A DNA stretch of 42,500 nucleotides from Tubiluchus corallicola (GCA_030141605.1 JAQGDQ010000583.1:35001-77500); one strand, 5' to 3'; counted from the stretch's first letter, positions 23,767 to 34,236 are shown. Made by a program: numbers and translations. Notes: generated by a model not told the origin, from the letters alone.

Positions 23767-24099
23767 GCAAAGTCTACATCATTTGGTCTAGCATTTCAAA
23801 GCTTTTCACTTTCAGCTTTTAGCTTTTGTATAAAGCAATTTGAAGTGTAAAATACTTACAAAAGCTGGGTGTATATTATGCATAATTACTAGCGGAATTA
23901 TACAATGAAATACGTATACATGTCCTTATTGCATAGTTATTTGCTATACTGAACATATAAAGGACTGCGGTTTACTCATAGTCGTCGCTGATATTTTTCT
24001 CAAAATATATTGAAGTTAGAAGAGGAGAAATTGGAGGAAAAAGAGATGTAATGATAGTACAAATTGATGCCCTGATCAAAAGTTCTCAAATATAGACGT

Positions 24100-24330
24100 C
24101 AAAAATAACAGAAATTCTTCTCCACTTTGCTTGCTCCAGGTGTAGTACGAATTAGAGCAAAATTGCGCATACCCTCCGTCGGGTTTCGCCGCTAGGGTCT
24201 TAGCAACCACCCCTGAACGGTTTGAAGTTGGTGTGCTATTGGTGGGCCTCGGTTCGAGAACGACATCCTGTAAGAGAACTAACAAAGCAAGCAAGTGGGA
24301 GACATTCACCCGCTTAAAAAGAGCGAACAA
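24100..24330. other. Unexplained GC-richer patch in intron
   Basis: A roughly 150-bp block (24150-24270) is more GC-rich than the flanks and gives an 84-codon minus-strand frame. Entered after the acceptor-like ctcttacag with the phase the gene needs (2 bases), it meets a TAG after about 10 codons, so it is not an exon of the mosaic gene. The plus strand has CGGTTCGAGAAC, B-box-like, so a SINE relic is possible. Confidence 0.35.
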
Positions 24331-24666
24331 GACTCGACCAAAAAAACTTAGCTAACCTACTAATTTTGTGAAAACTAGATTGTTATTGTTAAATAAAGTT
24401 CTGTACTCATGACCGAAACATACAGCTGGCTGAACATGAAAATCCCAATCTACCCTTGAGGGCCTACCACTCCTTCACATTACGCCGAAACAGTTGGAAG
24501 ACAAGTCCTGGGAGGACGGGTGCAAGTTTGTCCTATTTGGCGTTTACACACTTTGGTGCGAAATTATAATATGGGTAAATAATATACGTTTTTTCTAATT
24601 TGATTTAAGAAATTAATAATTAGAATTTTGATTAGAAAAATTGGGACTAGTACGCTTTATACTTAC

Positions 24667-24986
24667 CTCCATTTGGGTTAAACAGATTTGTCACTTTGCA
24701 TGCAAAAGAACGTCTTTCTTGGTTGCACTGACTTTCGAACCATTTGAACGAGTCAGGTACATCAGCATGGTACATGTAAGTACAGTCTTTACTGATATCC
24801 AACATGTTGCCATAACCAGCCATAACTGGTTCCTTTTTCCAGTATGTCCACTGCAGCCAATCAAATTCACCTTTCGAGTAGTCATACTGACCAACGGATT
24901 GTGATAGTTGGTCATCGCTGGTCATCCATCTGTACTCACCATCTTTGTCATTATATCGCAAGGACAACCAAAACTTGTCAGTCGTT
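24667..24986 (-). CDS. Exon: C-terminal half of CTLD-c
   Basis: The 320-bp exon encodes TTDKFWLSLRYNDKDGEYRWMTSDD, a longer-than-usual loop (SVGQYDYSKGEFDWLQWTYW), KKEPVMAGYGNML, KDCTYMYHADVPDSFKWFESQC and RRSFACKVTNLFNPNG. FWLSL is the WIGL strand. The calcium tripeptide reads EPV and there is no WND, so as in CTLD-a and -b the sugar-binding residues are not conserved. Donor gtaagt. Its leftover base G joins AC of the EGF exon at 21606 to give Asp. Confidence 0.92.
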
Positions 24987-25376
24987 CTGAAATTATTAAG
25001 CTATTAATGTTTTTCATATCGTAGCTTATAGTTTCACAAGTACACGAAGGATAGAATGTTCTTGTATTGCAGATGCTGGATAGGGATTAGCTAATGACAG
25101 TTGCTTGCATCCCCTCACTTTTTTATGAACAACATTGTAAGGATTGCTAACGAATTTAAAGGTGTATGAACATTTTGAAGCTACGGGGATTAAGGTGATC
25201 CATAAAACAGGCCTGTTCCGTAACTATTGACATTTTATTAAATACAGATACACAAATAGTGTGACATAGTTTGATTTATGAATGTTCAGAAAACTTAAAA
25301 AAGACATTTTTTCGGGATGGAAGTATTGTAAACTGTTCCTCATTTATAAACAGATCTCCGTATATAACAAAGATAT

Positions 25377-25870
25377 GTTTATTTATTTACTTCATTTATT
25401 TATCTTATTCACACCAATAGTAAAATATAGTCTATAATAAAAACCATATATGTATATAAAACACGTTGGCAAAAAACATACAAATACAATATTTACAAGA
25501 GCGTGGTAAAGACACAGAGAGATTAACTGCTTACATGTGTCTATTGTGTACAAGAAATTTATGCAAGTTAACTTTATATAAGCGGCTTTTAAATAACAAA
25601 ATTCTGTGCAGTTACGAGGAGTGCACCATCAGCATATGCAGGCAATGAGTTCCAAATCGGTACAACTCGATTTGAGAAAATGATACTTTAGCAGTTCGAC
25701 ACACGGAGAGCTTCAGAGAATGATTTTGCCTTGTTCTATTGCGGATAAAAAATTGGCAAAATCACCATCAACATCTCTATGAATAATTTGATTGCATAAA
25801 GTTAAATCTTTCTGAATGCATCTCTCTTCTAAAGAGCTTCAAACATATCAAATATAGTATTAAAACAACA
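25377..25870 (-). pseudogene. Older LINE 3' fragment of a different family
   Basis: Read on the minus strand, the frame-shifted pieces DVDGDFANFLSAIEQGK (about 25785), NHSLKLSVCRTAKVSFSNRV and VPIWNSLPAYADGAL (about 25650) follow the usual end of CR1/L2/Jockey-type RT proteins (domain ending with F-x-x-R-x-x-x-x-WNSLP). It ends at a (AAAT)n tail, seen as (ATTT)n on the plus strand near 25377-25403. It differs from the 26180 LINE family in both protein and 3' UTR. The open LINE begins only about 300 bp away, in the opposite direction. Confidence 0.7.
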
Positions 25871-26038
25871 TATAACAACTGACAATCAGTTGGCAGCTAT
25901 TACATTTATAAAAGCTATTCTTTGGGGTGTAGAAACCAAGTATTTTGATTTCTTTAGGAGGTCTAAACAGTGTGAAATTTTAAATGATTTGACCATTTGT
26001 TGAGACCAAAATGATAACACAATTGATGCTATGGTTTT

Positions 26039-26062
26039 CTTCTTCTTCTTCTTCTTCTTCTC
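26039..26062. repeat. (TTC)n microsatellite near LINE 5' truncation
   Basis: A short (TTC)8 tract with imperfect continuation lies about 120 bp before the truncated LINE start. Confidence 0.95.
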
Positions 26063-26179
26063 CTTCTTGTTTTTTATTATTATTTTTTACTTTGCTTTAA
26101 CAAATTAACAAACTTTTTTAACATGCACAGCTTGACCTAATATATTGTAATTCTTATCATTTGTTGTCTTTCCTTGTGT

Positions 26180-28100
26180 ATTTCCTTGTGGACCCTCAGA
26201 CATGCCAATAAAGATCTTAAAAGACTGTGCCAGCATCATTACTCCTCATCTAACATATATCACAAACCAAGTCTTAATGCGCTCAGAATTTCCAGCAGTG
26301 TGTAAACAAGCAAACATAACTCCAATACACAAGAAAGATGCTAAAGATGATGCTAAAAACTACAGACCAATCTCAGTAGTGCACGTACTAGCCAAAGTAT
26401 TTGAAAGAGTTATCTACAACCAAATAAACCATTACATTGAAAATAATAAGTTACTGTCAAATCATCAATTTGGTTTTAGAAAACTACATTCTACAATAGA
26501 CGCGATAATTGATGCCACTGAAAAGTGGCGTTACAACTTAAATAAAAATAAATATATAACAGCAGCATTTTTAGATCTAAGTAAAGCTTTTGACAGCCTC
26601 GATCACAATTTACTGCTAGACAACTTACGCCAACTAGGATTCGATTATACTTCTCTCAAACTAATTAATAATTACCTACACAATAGAAAACAAAGAGTCA
26701 AACTGAACAAACACACTTTTTCAACATGGGACACACCACAGAGAGGCATCCCACAAGGTACGATATTAGGTCCATTACTCTTTTGTTTATACGTTAATAA
26801 AATTCATTTAGTTTTACATAATTCAGACTTAACACAATATGCCGATGATACAACACTCTATACAGTACACGCAGACTTTCTAACATCAAAAAATAATCTA
26901 GAAAAAGACATAACAAATATAAATGCAGCATTTAACTATTTTGGTTTAAAAATGAATGATGATAAGACAGAATTTATGGTAATATCACCCAAATCCAATG
27001 ACATTACTTCTAATGCAACACTAAAAGTAGGTGACTGTTCCATAGAACAAGCAAAAACTGTAAAATTTTTAGGCATTACTGTCGACAATAAACTCACTTG
27101 GGATGAACAGTTTCATCAAATACACAACAAGATGGCATTAAGCACGACATTCTTACGCCAAACCAGAGGCCATCTAACCAAGAAAACAAAAATTCTCATC
27201 TACAAAAGTCTAATATTACCACATTATCTATATGGTTGCACTTTACTTCAAAACGTTAAATATGAAAACTTTAGAAAACTAAATACAATGCAAAACTACG
27301 CACTTAGATTAATTCATGGCTACTCTAACAAAACTGCTAAACAACATGCTGCTTCTGCAACAAGCTTAAGAACGTCCACAAAAATACCAATATTAGAAGC
27401 CTATCGAGATTACAAAACACTGATATTTCTTTATAAATATATAAATAAACTGAGCATTCCATTTATAAACAATCCCTTAGCATTTATTCCTGATACCACA
27501 TTGAACACTAGAACATACAATTTAAAGCAAATTACAGTAAACAATAAATTTGGAAATAACTCTATATCAAAACAGGCCATACATTTATGGAACTTACTAC
27601 CCAGTGCAATAAAACAAATAGAATCTCTCCACCACTTTAAAAAGAAATTAAAAGAATATCAATATAACAGGTTTCAACTTCCACATTGTGCATCTGATAC
27701 TAATTACACGGACTCCACCTTCATATACCCCCGCCCCTGACTCCATATAATGATTAAAAATGAAATTTTTTTAAAAAAATTATGTAATGTAATACGTGTT
27801 ATGTTAGTTTCGTGTTTCGTAATGTTAAATGTATAAATAGTGTGCACTATGTAATGTAAAATTTAATGTACTTTCCTATAATTGTTTGTAAAAATATTTT
27901 AATATGGTATTTGTAAATATGTTCATTATATTGTATATAGTTTGCACTTTAGTTTTTTTAGTATGCACTGGACGCATTTGTCTTGAACAGTGTTGTTATT
28001 TTAACATTACGCTGAGGCTAACTCAATTTTATTATAATGAGGGAACCGTTTTTATGACAAATAAAGAATTAATATATAATATATATATATATTTATTGTA
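26180..28100 (+). mobile_element. 5'-truncated non-LTR retrotransposon (LINE), copy with open RT
   Basis: The element begins abruptly around 26180, in frame with the GPSDMPIKILK segment just before the RT core, so the endonuclease half is missing, as is normal for 5'-truncated insertions. It runs through an open RT and about 360 bp of 3' UTR to an AATAAA followed by an (AT)n tail near 28060-28100. Its 3' UTR motif GACGCATTTG...GAACAGTGT is shared with the copies at 7808 and 41801. It lies in the intron inside CTLD-c, antisense to the host gene. Confidence 0.9.
26202..27740 (+). CDS. Reverse transcriptase, C-terminal 512 residues of LINE ORF2
   Basis: This is the RT of a non-LTR retrotransposon, which copies element RNA at a nicked genomic target. 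Visible motifs: YRPISV (54-59), FGFRKLHST (90-98), the catalytic LDLSKAFDSLDH (124-135), RGIPQGTILGPLLF (181-194) and the active-site YADD (213-216). KFLGITVDNKLTWDEQ of the thumb follows, and a C-terminal region with 'AIHLWNLLPSAIKQ' is typical of CR1/Jockey-type LINEs. There are no internal stops or frameshifts, so the insertion is young. The first ATG is not the native start; the frame is open from upstream and the endonuclease domain is absent, so it is not expected to move by itself. Confidence 0.93.
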   Translation: MPIKILKDCASIITPHLTYITNQVLMRSEFPAVCKQANITPIHKKDAKDDAKNYRPISVVHVLAKVFERVIYNQINHYIENNKLLSNHQFGFRKLHSTIDAIIDATEKWRYNLNKNKYITAAFLDLSKAFDSLDHNLLLDNLRQLGFDYTSLKLINNYLHNRKQRVKLNKHTFSTWDTPQRGIPQGTILGPLLFCLYVNKIHLVLHNSDLTQYADDTTLYTVHADFLTSKNNLEKDITNINAAFNYFGLKMNDDKTEFMVISPKSNDITSNATLKVGDCSIEQAKTVKFLGITVDNKLTWDEQFHQIHNKMALSTTFLRQTRGHLTKKTKILIYKSLILPHYLYGCTLLQNVKYENFRKLNTMQNYALRLIHGYSNKTAKQHAASATSLRTSTKIPILEAYRDYKTLIFLYKYINKLSIPFINNPLAFIPDTTLNTRTYNLKQITVNNKFGNNSISKQAIHLWNLLPSAIKQIESLHHFKKKLKEYQYNRFQLPHCASDTNYTDSTFIYPRP

Positions 28101-28704
28101 CCGCATATGAGCATGAATAAACGGTATAAATAAGTAAATAAATAGACACATCGATGTACTAATCACGAAAGAAACAAATTAAAAGAAATTTGCACAAAAC
28201 TTTGCTGATCATTATATGGCAAGGTATAGGCAATACACACAGGCCGCAGGTTAGTTTAGGAAGATACTGAGCTGAAGAAGTCGGAGTGGGATAGCTTCAA
28301 AAGCCTCTAAACTACGAAAAAGACACGAAAATGGCAATTAACATTTTTAGTGCCACATCACTTATACTAAAATGTGAATTTCGCACACAACTCTTCTTTT
28401 GTAGCCAAGGTGACCTATGATCACGTACATGCAATGTCGCGGTCGCAAGATCATCCTTCATACCGTGATTGCTGGCTTTCCGAAATTTTCAAAAATTTCG
28501 ATCGTTTCTCAAAATTTATTGAGCCTAGAGGTAACATTATTGCATGCCCTTTGATTACGTTACTGATGAATTTATTTTACTCGTTATAAACAATGCGTCA
28601 AAATTAAGTCTTGAACAGGAAAATTATAACCTATCTACATCATAATTTTTTGCAAGAGCCAGACAGATTGTTGTAAGAAAACGACATTACAAACATCGTC
28701 TTAC

Positions 28705-28882
28705 CCAACAGTACCCCATTCCAACAATTTGCGCACATCTCTGTTTTCCATGGTAAACAAACTTGCCTCTCCGTTGAAGCAATGCTTCATAGCCACATCT
28801 TGTGGCGATTTATTAGGACCTAAAGTGTAGCACTTTCCCAGCCTGTTGTGCTCCTGATCATCGCCATTGCAGAAATATTTAA
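28705..28882 (-). CDS. Exon: N-terminal half of CTLD-c
   Basis: The 178-bp exon (acceptor tatctag, donor gtaaga) encodes VKYFCNGDDQEHNRLGKCYTLGP...PQDVAMKHCFNGEASLFTMENRDVRKLLEWGTVG. It has the C...KCY strand, the amphipathic 'A-x-x-x-C' helix and the ASLFTMEN strand of a CTLD. It joins through GG|A to the exon at 24986, an intron of about 3.7 kb that contains the open LINE copy and an older LINE fragment. Confidence 0.85.
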
Positions 28883-29164
28883 CTAGATAAAAATGGTTTA
28901 TAATTTATAACTTATTTGTACACTCGGCTTGTTTTAGAGGATTCGTAACGATGTTGTTTGCTATCACTTGTGAATCTGTTTTGCTCTCGAATAGACAATT
29001 TCATGACTTTGTGATATTTTAATTAAAAAAATCAATCCATCAGAATGAATTTTCCAAATTTGCGATATCTACAAAAAGAGATAATTACCGTTTCGCTAAA
29101 ACTGCTGCACTCCTACACTGAAAATAGGCATTTATGTACGAAACAGAAAGTAGGTACCACCAAC

Positions 29165-29382
29165 CTTGCTGTCCCAGCGATAATTCACAAATTGCATAGT
29201 AATGTTCTGAACAGGGTTTGCTTTGAAACATGTAGTCGCCCGTTTGACTTCTTTTTAATATAGCACATTCTCTTGAATTGTCTGGAGTATCTCCTTTCCA
29301 ACCATGCCAAGCACGCATCTCTTTACCATCACTAGAAAATACCCATTGGTCAGGCGAATGCTGCTCAAGTCCTATCCAAGCT
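29165..29382 (-). CDS. Exon: C-terminal half of CTLD-b
   Basis: The 218-bp exon has a long pyrimidine tract before its acceptor. It encodes AWIGLEQ (canonical WIGL), QWVFSSDGKEM, WHGWKGDTPDN, ECAILKRSQTGDYMFQSKPC and HYYAICELS. The motif at the EPN/QPD position is TPD, and no WND is present. The final disulfide cysteines (EC, KPC, ICE) are kept, so the fold should form, but conserved monosaccharide binding is not supported. It exits in phase 1. Confidence 0.92.
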
Positions 29383-29611
29383 CTGAAAAATGAAAAAAAA
29401 TGAAAAATGAAAAATGTTATGTGAAAATATGATAATTTTATGATATATAATTCCACGCTTGCAGCACCTAGAAAGATCTTCCGGCACAGGATTGGGAAAG
29501 TTAGGATTATCAACCCGTTGCTTTGTCAATCATTAAGTAACATTTTAACAAAATAAGATTGCCCATATTTGTTATGATATTGACTGCTAATCCTCATTGA
29601 TTAACATCTTA

Positions 29612-30088
29612 TTGGAAATATTTATACAAAATGTACGTCATTTATTTTACTGCTTTGATAATTTAAATGTATAGTTTAAACCATTTTCATATTTGAAATA
29701 TTTAGATAAAATGTACGTCATTTATTTTACTGCCTTGATAATTTAAATATACAGTTTAAACTATTTTCATATTGGAAATATTTAGACAAAATGTACGTCA
29801 TTTATTTTACTGCCTTGATAATTTAAATATACAGTTTAAACTATTTTCATATTTGAAATATTTAGATAAAATGTACGTCATTTATTTTACTGCTTTGATA
29901 ATTTAAATATACAGTTTAAACTATTTTCATATTGGAAATATTTAGATAAAATGTACGTCATTTATTTCACTGCTTTGATAATTTAAATATACAGTTTAAA
30001 CTATTTTCATATTTGAAATATTTAGATAAAATGTACGTCATTTATTTTACTGCCTTGATAATTTAAATAAACAGTTTAAACTATTTTC
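29612..30088. repeat. Six-copy 80-bp satellite with two-unit higher-order pattern
   Basis: Units start near 29612, 29693, 29772, 29853, 29932 and 30013, so spacing alternates 81 and 79 bp. Units of the form ATTGGAAATATT alternate with units of the form ATTTGAAATATT, giving a 160-bp dimer period. The shared core is AAAATGTACGTCATTTATTT. It lies in the intron that splits neither coding exon but separates the two halves of CTLD-b. Confidence 0.95.
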
Positions 30089-30178
30089 TAACTTCTGTCA
30101 ATTTTTTTGGGTGTTTTTACAAAGGGCTGTAAGTAAAAGTCACATGACATTGACGTTGCCTAATTTCATTTTACTAAC

Positions 30179-30401
30179 TCGGTTATTCCATGCTCGGTTA
30201 GAAGATCGCCGGCGTAAACCATTTTTTCCTTGGTGTCGATTTTGATCAAATCAGCGCGCAGTCCTCCAGTCAGTAAGAAATTCATGCAAGTTCCAAATCG
30301 TTGATCATTCATTGAGTGTTTTGAAGACAAGGCCACGTGTAGACAGGTAGAAGGATTGCTCTCTGGAAACGGTTTCCATTCATCAGGGCATGGTGGATTA
30401 T
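30179..30401 (-). CDS. Exon: N-terminal half of CTLD-b
   Basis: The 223-bp exon (acceptor ttttcag, donor gttagt) encodes YNPPCPDEWKPFPES...TCLHVALSSKHSMNDQRFGTCMNFLL...LRADLIKIDTKEKMVYAGDLLTEHGITE. This is the start of a C-type lectin fold: a CPxxW strand, a cysteine, an alpha-helical stretch and the 'L-x-I-x-T-x-E' strand. The split codon GA|A joins it to the WIGL exon at 29382. It is too short in overlapping open frame to stand out by ORF length alone. Confidence 0.85.
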
Positions 30402-31200
30402 CTGAAAATAACGATTCTTGTACTCGACCAATTTGCCTCTATAATAATATGCCTTTTCACAGTTTCGTTGTGCGCATGCGCAGTTGCTGAAGGCCAGAGT
30501 TTAAGTGTACCAAAGCAACGCGTCGCAAATTCATCTGTCGTGGGAAAAGCAAAGCCGTCTGTTGCGTCAGTTCTGTAACTTCAGTTGTTTTACGTGTGCT
30601 TTACTTAATTATATTTACTTACATTAGTCTGTGCGTAGAGTGATTTAGTAACAGGACTTTGCTTGGCAACAAGAAAAAATGAACTATATAAGGTAGCTGT
30701 TAAAACTGTTAGTATTACAATAGCATGGACTACGAGGCGTTGTCAAGTGTACACAAATGAGTTGTCTGGTACACTTAACCTTTGGCCTTTTCGTATCACT
30801 GCTGAAACTGTGAAAAAACTTATTACAACATTATGGCTCGGTATCCACTTAGTTACTGCTACTTCCGTTTTTAACACGATCTCTTTTAATGTTTCGTAAA
30901 TAATTGTATTTATAGGGTCACCTCAGAAGTGCAGCGAAAGTTTGTTGACAATTTATTTGATTACATTTCGTTTAATGCTTTTGATCTGGACATTTTCACT
31001 TAATGAGAAACTTCCGAAAAATGTGATGCTCATGCTATACAAACCTGTGATTTTTCGTTCTCTCCAAATTGTGATTGATAAAATAATAATTGAAAAGAAA
31101 AGAAAACTGCAGACATGCAACATAAGTTTACTGTTATAGAATAATGCAACAATATTATTATGTTATGTTATGTTATATTTACTGTTATGCAACAATAACT

Positions 31201-31397
31201 ACACACACACACACACACACACACGCAAATGAGGTTTACAGATGAGGTTTGCCAATGTCAGCGGTAATGACGGTAACGATGGACTAATGGTTACGATAGT
31301 GATGATGATGATGATGATGATGATGGTGGTGGCGACGACGATGGATGATGATGATGATGATGACGATGATAACGATGATGAGGATGATGATGATAGT
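31201..31397 (+). repeat. Composite microsatellite: (AC)12, 54-bp core, (GATGAT)n
   Basis: An (AC)12 run at 31201-31224 is followed by a unique-looking core at 31244-31297 and then (GATGAT/GACGAT)n up to about 31397. The core recurs in inverted orientation at 16561-16614 with the same kinds of microsatellite on each side. It is in the intron between pentraxin-2 and CTLD-b, next to the donor at 31545. The ORFs across it are low-complexity artefacts. Confidence 0.85.
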
Positions 31398-31545
31398 GGT
31401 AGTAATGATTCTAACCACGAAGATGATAATCTTAGTAAACGCAATGGGGACGTGGATAAAGATAAGGAGAAAGACATCGGATGACGGCAGCATTAGTAGT
31501 GTTGTAAGAGGAGCCAACAATTCAGCATTACTGACTTGTACTTAC

Positions 31546-32003
31546 ATAGCAGATCCACAGATACTGGGAGCCTTTTAAATTGATCACCAAACACATTTTC
31601 CAGCAACTCTGACCATGCAATCACATCTCCCTTCCACATCATATTAATTGTTTTCATGTGGTTGACTTCTTGGGACGTAAGCGCTCGACTGTACACGTTC
31701 ATGTGTACAATTTCCCCAACAAAGGCGCGACCAGCCGGAAAACATTGTAACACGCAAGTAGGATCAGCTTGACAGTCTTCCAAAATGCAACCTTGATATT
31801 GCTTCTGACCCACAACGAATGTCCCTCCGGTGAAGACGACAGAACTGTTAACTTCCCCAACGTAACTGTGCGCCAGAGTCCCATCAACGTATAGAACAGC
31901 TTTGTTCAGAGATGCTTGCCAAGTCATGCACATCATATGCCACAGTCCGTCATCGACGTTGAAGTTTAATTCATTATTTACTCTATGTGAAAAATACAAT
32001 TTG
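31546..32003 (-). CDS. Exon: C-terminal half of pentraxin-like domain 2
   Basis: The 458-bp exon (acceptor aaacag, donor gtaagt) encodes KLYFSHRVNNELNFNVDDG, LWHMMCMTWQAS (pentraxin signature variant), VLYVDGTLAHS, FVVGQKQYQG, a four-Cys insert C-x4-C-x5-C-x3-C, then AFVGEIVHMNVYSRALTSQEV. The calcium loop GQEQD has become GQKQY, losing both acidic side chains, so this copy probably binds calcium poorly or not at all. It is the paralogue of the exon at 36754-37184. It exits in phase 1 into CTLD-b. Confidence 0.92.
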
Positions 32004-32149
32004 CTGTTTATCAACAGTTTTGTGGTTGCATGCGATTAAACGGCGATTAAACTTATGTAAGATTAAAATTATAGTTACCATGAGCAGTAGTGCCTTTTTA
32101 GTGTAAACTATATCTTGATTTGCCTGGTCTCGTCTTGTCTACTCAATAT

Positions 32150-32380
32150 CTTAGGAGTTCTGGACACTGGGGATTTAGGCACAAGCTAGTTTTCGACACC
32201 CCTTTTTATACACGTATGTTACTTGGACACAGGCAGTTTGGACACTTAAATTATTTGGGCACAAGAGGTAATTCGTGTACATATCCCAAGACATTTGGAC
32301 ATAAGACAGTTTGATTACAGGCTGTTTACATACTAGGTGTTTTGGACACACAGGGAAATAGAACACAGCCTATTTGAGTC
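32150..32380. repeat. Degenerate 16-18 bp tandem repeat (TTTGGACACA-type)
   Basis: Variants of TTTGGACACAnGGnAG recur at irregular 15-22 bp steps (TTGGACACAGGCAG, TTTGGACACTTAAA, TTTGGGCACAAGAG, TTTGGACATAAGACAG, TTTGGACACACAGG). Isolated relatives continue to about 32700. Decayed satellite; the open frames through it are by-products of the period. Confidence 0.75.
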
Positions 32381-32842
32381 CTAAGTCAAAATTGTTTACG
32401 TTAGGTAATTTTAGTCACACATTTCCTTTAGATACAGAATATTATGGCATGTAGGTAATTTGAACATGCATAGGTCATCTTAAAAGTTGAAACATACGTA
32501 AGGTCGACAGGTATACTTAAGGGTGACATAGTTCAAATTCAAATTTAATCCGGGCTTTTCATGTTTTCTTTTTCTTTTGGTCAATTTTGTTTCCAAAATT
32601 TTATTAGACCATTAATTAACAACCTTAGAAATAGTATTACAAATAAATTAAGCCTAATATATTGTTAAATTTTAAGAAAATGATTTGGACACCTAGATTA
32701 GTAACTCATGTGCATAATTTAGACAAACTGTTTAAAGAAAGAACCATTTATATTTAATCAGGACATCACACCATTTAGCAACATAGGTCATCGTTTTTGT
32801 TATATCCTGTTTTTGGGACGGGAGGAATTTAAGCATTTAAAG

Positions 32843-33500
32843 GCTAGTTGGCGTGCCATCACTTTGTTTACATATATGTAACGGGCACGTGTGTAGCTTG
32901 TTTAGCGTGTCATAGTGTTTAGTGGTTCAATCAGCGACTGTCAGTGATTTTGAGTCAATTATACGGAGTTATTTGAGTCAATTGTCATAAGTCATCTATT
33001 TCACATGGCAAATTTACAATAGTTTCGTGTACAATATATAGCGAAAAGGCCTACAATGAACATAATATAAATAAGTTTTTATTGTTTCTGCACAAGAAAA
33101 GCCTCTCACTTTGTTTGCCTATATGTAAATGTAAATACGTTGCGGGCAGTCAAAAAGCAGGCTTGTTAGATTGTCCCACACTGTGAAAGAAAAAAGGTAA
33201 TGAAAATAAGCTGAAAATTTGAAGCGAATCGTGTGATAAAAACATTTAGTGCTTCAGAGTGGAATGATATGATGAATGAAGCTCATATATGAGATGACAT
33301 AAAAGACAGAAAGACTATTATTTGGCATGTGCGTACGCAAATTAAGATAACCTGATTAAGATACCCGCATTGCCGACAGTTTTATATGCTTTTGCATAGG
33401 AGCGGCTCGTACTAGATGTTTTTGAGACGATTGATTACACATCACCGTGAGTCTAATACGCGGGGTCTACTATATTACCTTAGCATCGGAAAAATGCGGA
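32843..33500 (+). repeat. Unclassified element, copy 1 (plus), with 384-bp extra segment
   Basis: Two blocks, X (32843-32984, ending GAGTCAATTATACGGAGTTA...GAGTCAATTG) and Y (33369-33500, starting ATTGCCGACAG and ending ATCGGAAAAATGCGG), match the continuous element at 34860-34622 on the other strand. Here they are separated by 384 bp that the other copy lacks. No coding frame. Confidence 0.8.
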
Positions 33501-33584
33501 GTGCAAATAGTGGACTGAGAAATTAGCCGATCGGCTTTTCCCTAATCAAATGTCTGTTGAAATGTCTGCACATTTCATTATTGT

Positions 33585-34025
33585 CCAATCCTGTTCTTGC
33601 CCTACCTGATCTTGCCTCGTCTTGCCCTGCCTTGTCTTGTCTTGTCTTGCCCTGTCTAGCCCTGTCTTGCCCTGTCTTGTCCTGTCTTGTCCTGTCTTGT
33701 CTTGTCGTGTCTTGGCTTGTCTTGTCTTGTCTTGTGGAGTTCTGTACTGTCCGGTCTCGTTTCGTCCCTTCCCGTCCCATTCTGCCCTCTAGTATCTTGT
33801 CTTTTCCTTTCCTGTCCCTAACTGTTCTGCTTTACTGAGTTCTTTTCTGTGTTGCCTTTCACAGTCTTGTCCTATACACCGTTCTGTTCTGTCCAGTCCT
33901 GCCCTGCCCTGTCCTGTATTACGCAGTGTTGTTTTATCCTGTCCTGTCTTGTCCAGTCCTGTCCTGTTCTATTCTGTCCTGTCCTATCCTGTCCTGTCCA
34001 GTTTGTTCTGTCCTGTCCTGTCCTG
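33585..34025 (+). repeat. Pentamer satellite (TCYTG)n
   Basis: About 440 bp built from TCTTG/TCCTG pentamers with decayed stretches in the middle, strongly strand-asymmetric (pyrimidines plus G on the plus strand). Simple-sequence translation on both strands explains the long open frames here. It lies between the two opposed copies of the unclassified element. Confidence 0.95.
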
Positions 34026-34173
34026 CGAACTGTGAACTGTGACTGTGAATTGGGAGTGTGAACCATCCTTGGTGCATCCTAGAAGAGCCGGTCATTCGGA
34101 ACTACATATGAGCATGAGTATACCCCTCGTTATTTGATAAATCTTGGCCTAGTTGTAAACTAAGGTATTGTTT

Positions 34174-34236
34174 TCTCCTGTCAAGGACTACTATACAACA
34201 TATATATGTTGTTGTATAGTAGTCCTTGTCTCCTGT
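34174..34236. mobile_element. 47-bp palindrome bounded by an exact 8-bp direct repeat
   Basis: CAAGGACTACTATACAAC (34182-34199) pairs perfectly with GTTGTATAGTAGTCCTTG (34211-34228) around an 11-nt loop. TCTCCTGT stands directly on both sides (34174-34181 and 34229-34236). A perfect palindrome with flanking direct repeats is the form of a minimal foldback or MITE insertion with an 8-bp target duplication. Confidence 0.7.

Noticed and set aside
24076-24330. 84-codon minus-strand frame considered as an extra exon
   Set aside because: In the phase required by the neighbouring exons it hits a stop after about 10 codons, and the exons at 24667 and 21606 join perfectly without it.
31199-31578. Acidic and Ser-rich frames next to the pentraxin-2 exon
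   Set aside because: Microsatellite translations beyond the donor at 31545; not part of the exon.
33523-34066. Open frames rich in Gln-Asp-Arg-Thr or Cys-Leu-Pro
   Set aside because: Translations of the TCYTG pentamer satellite.
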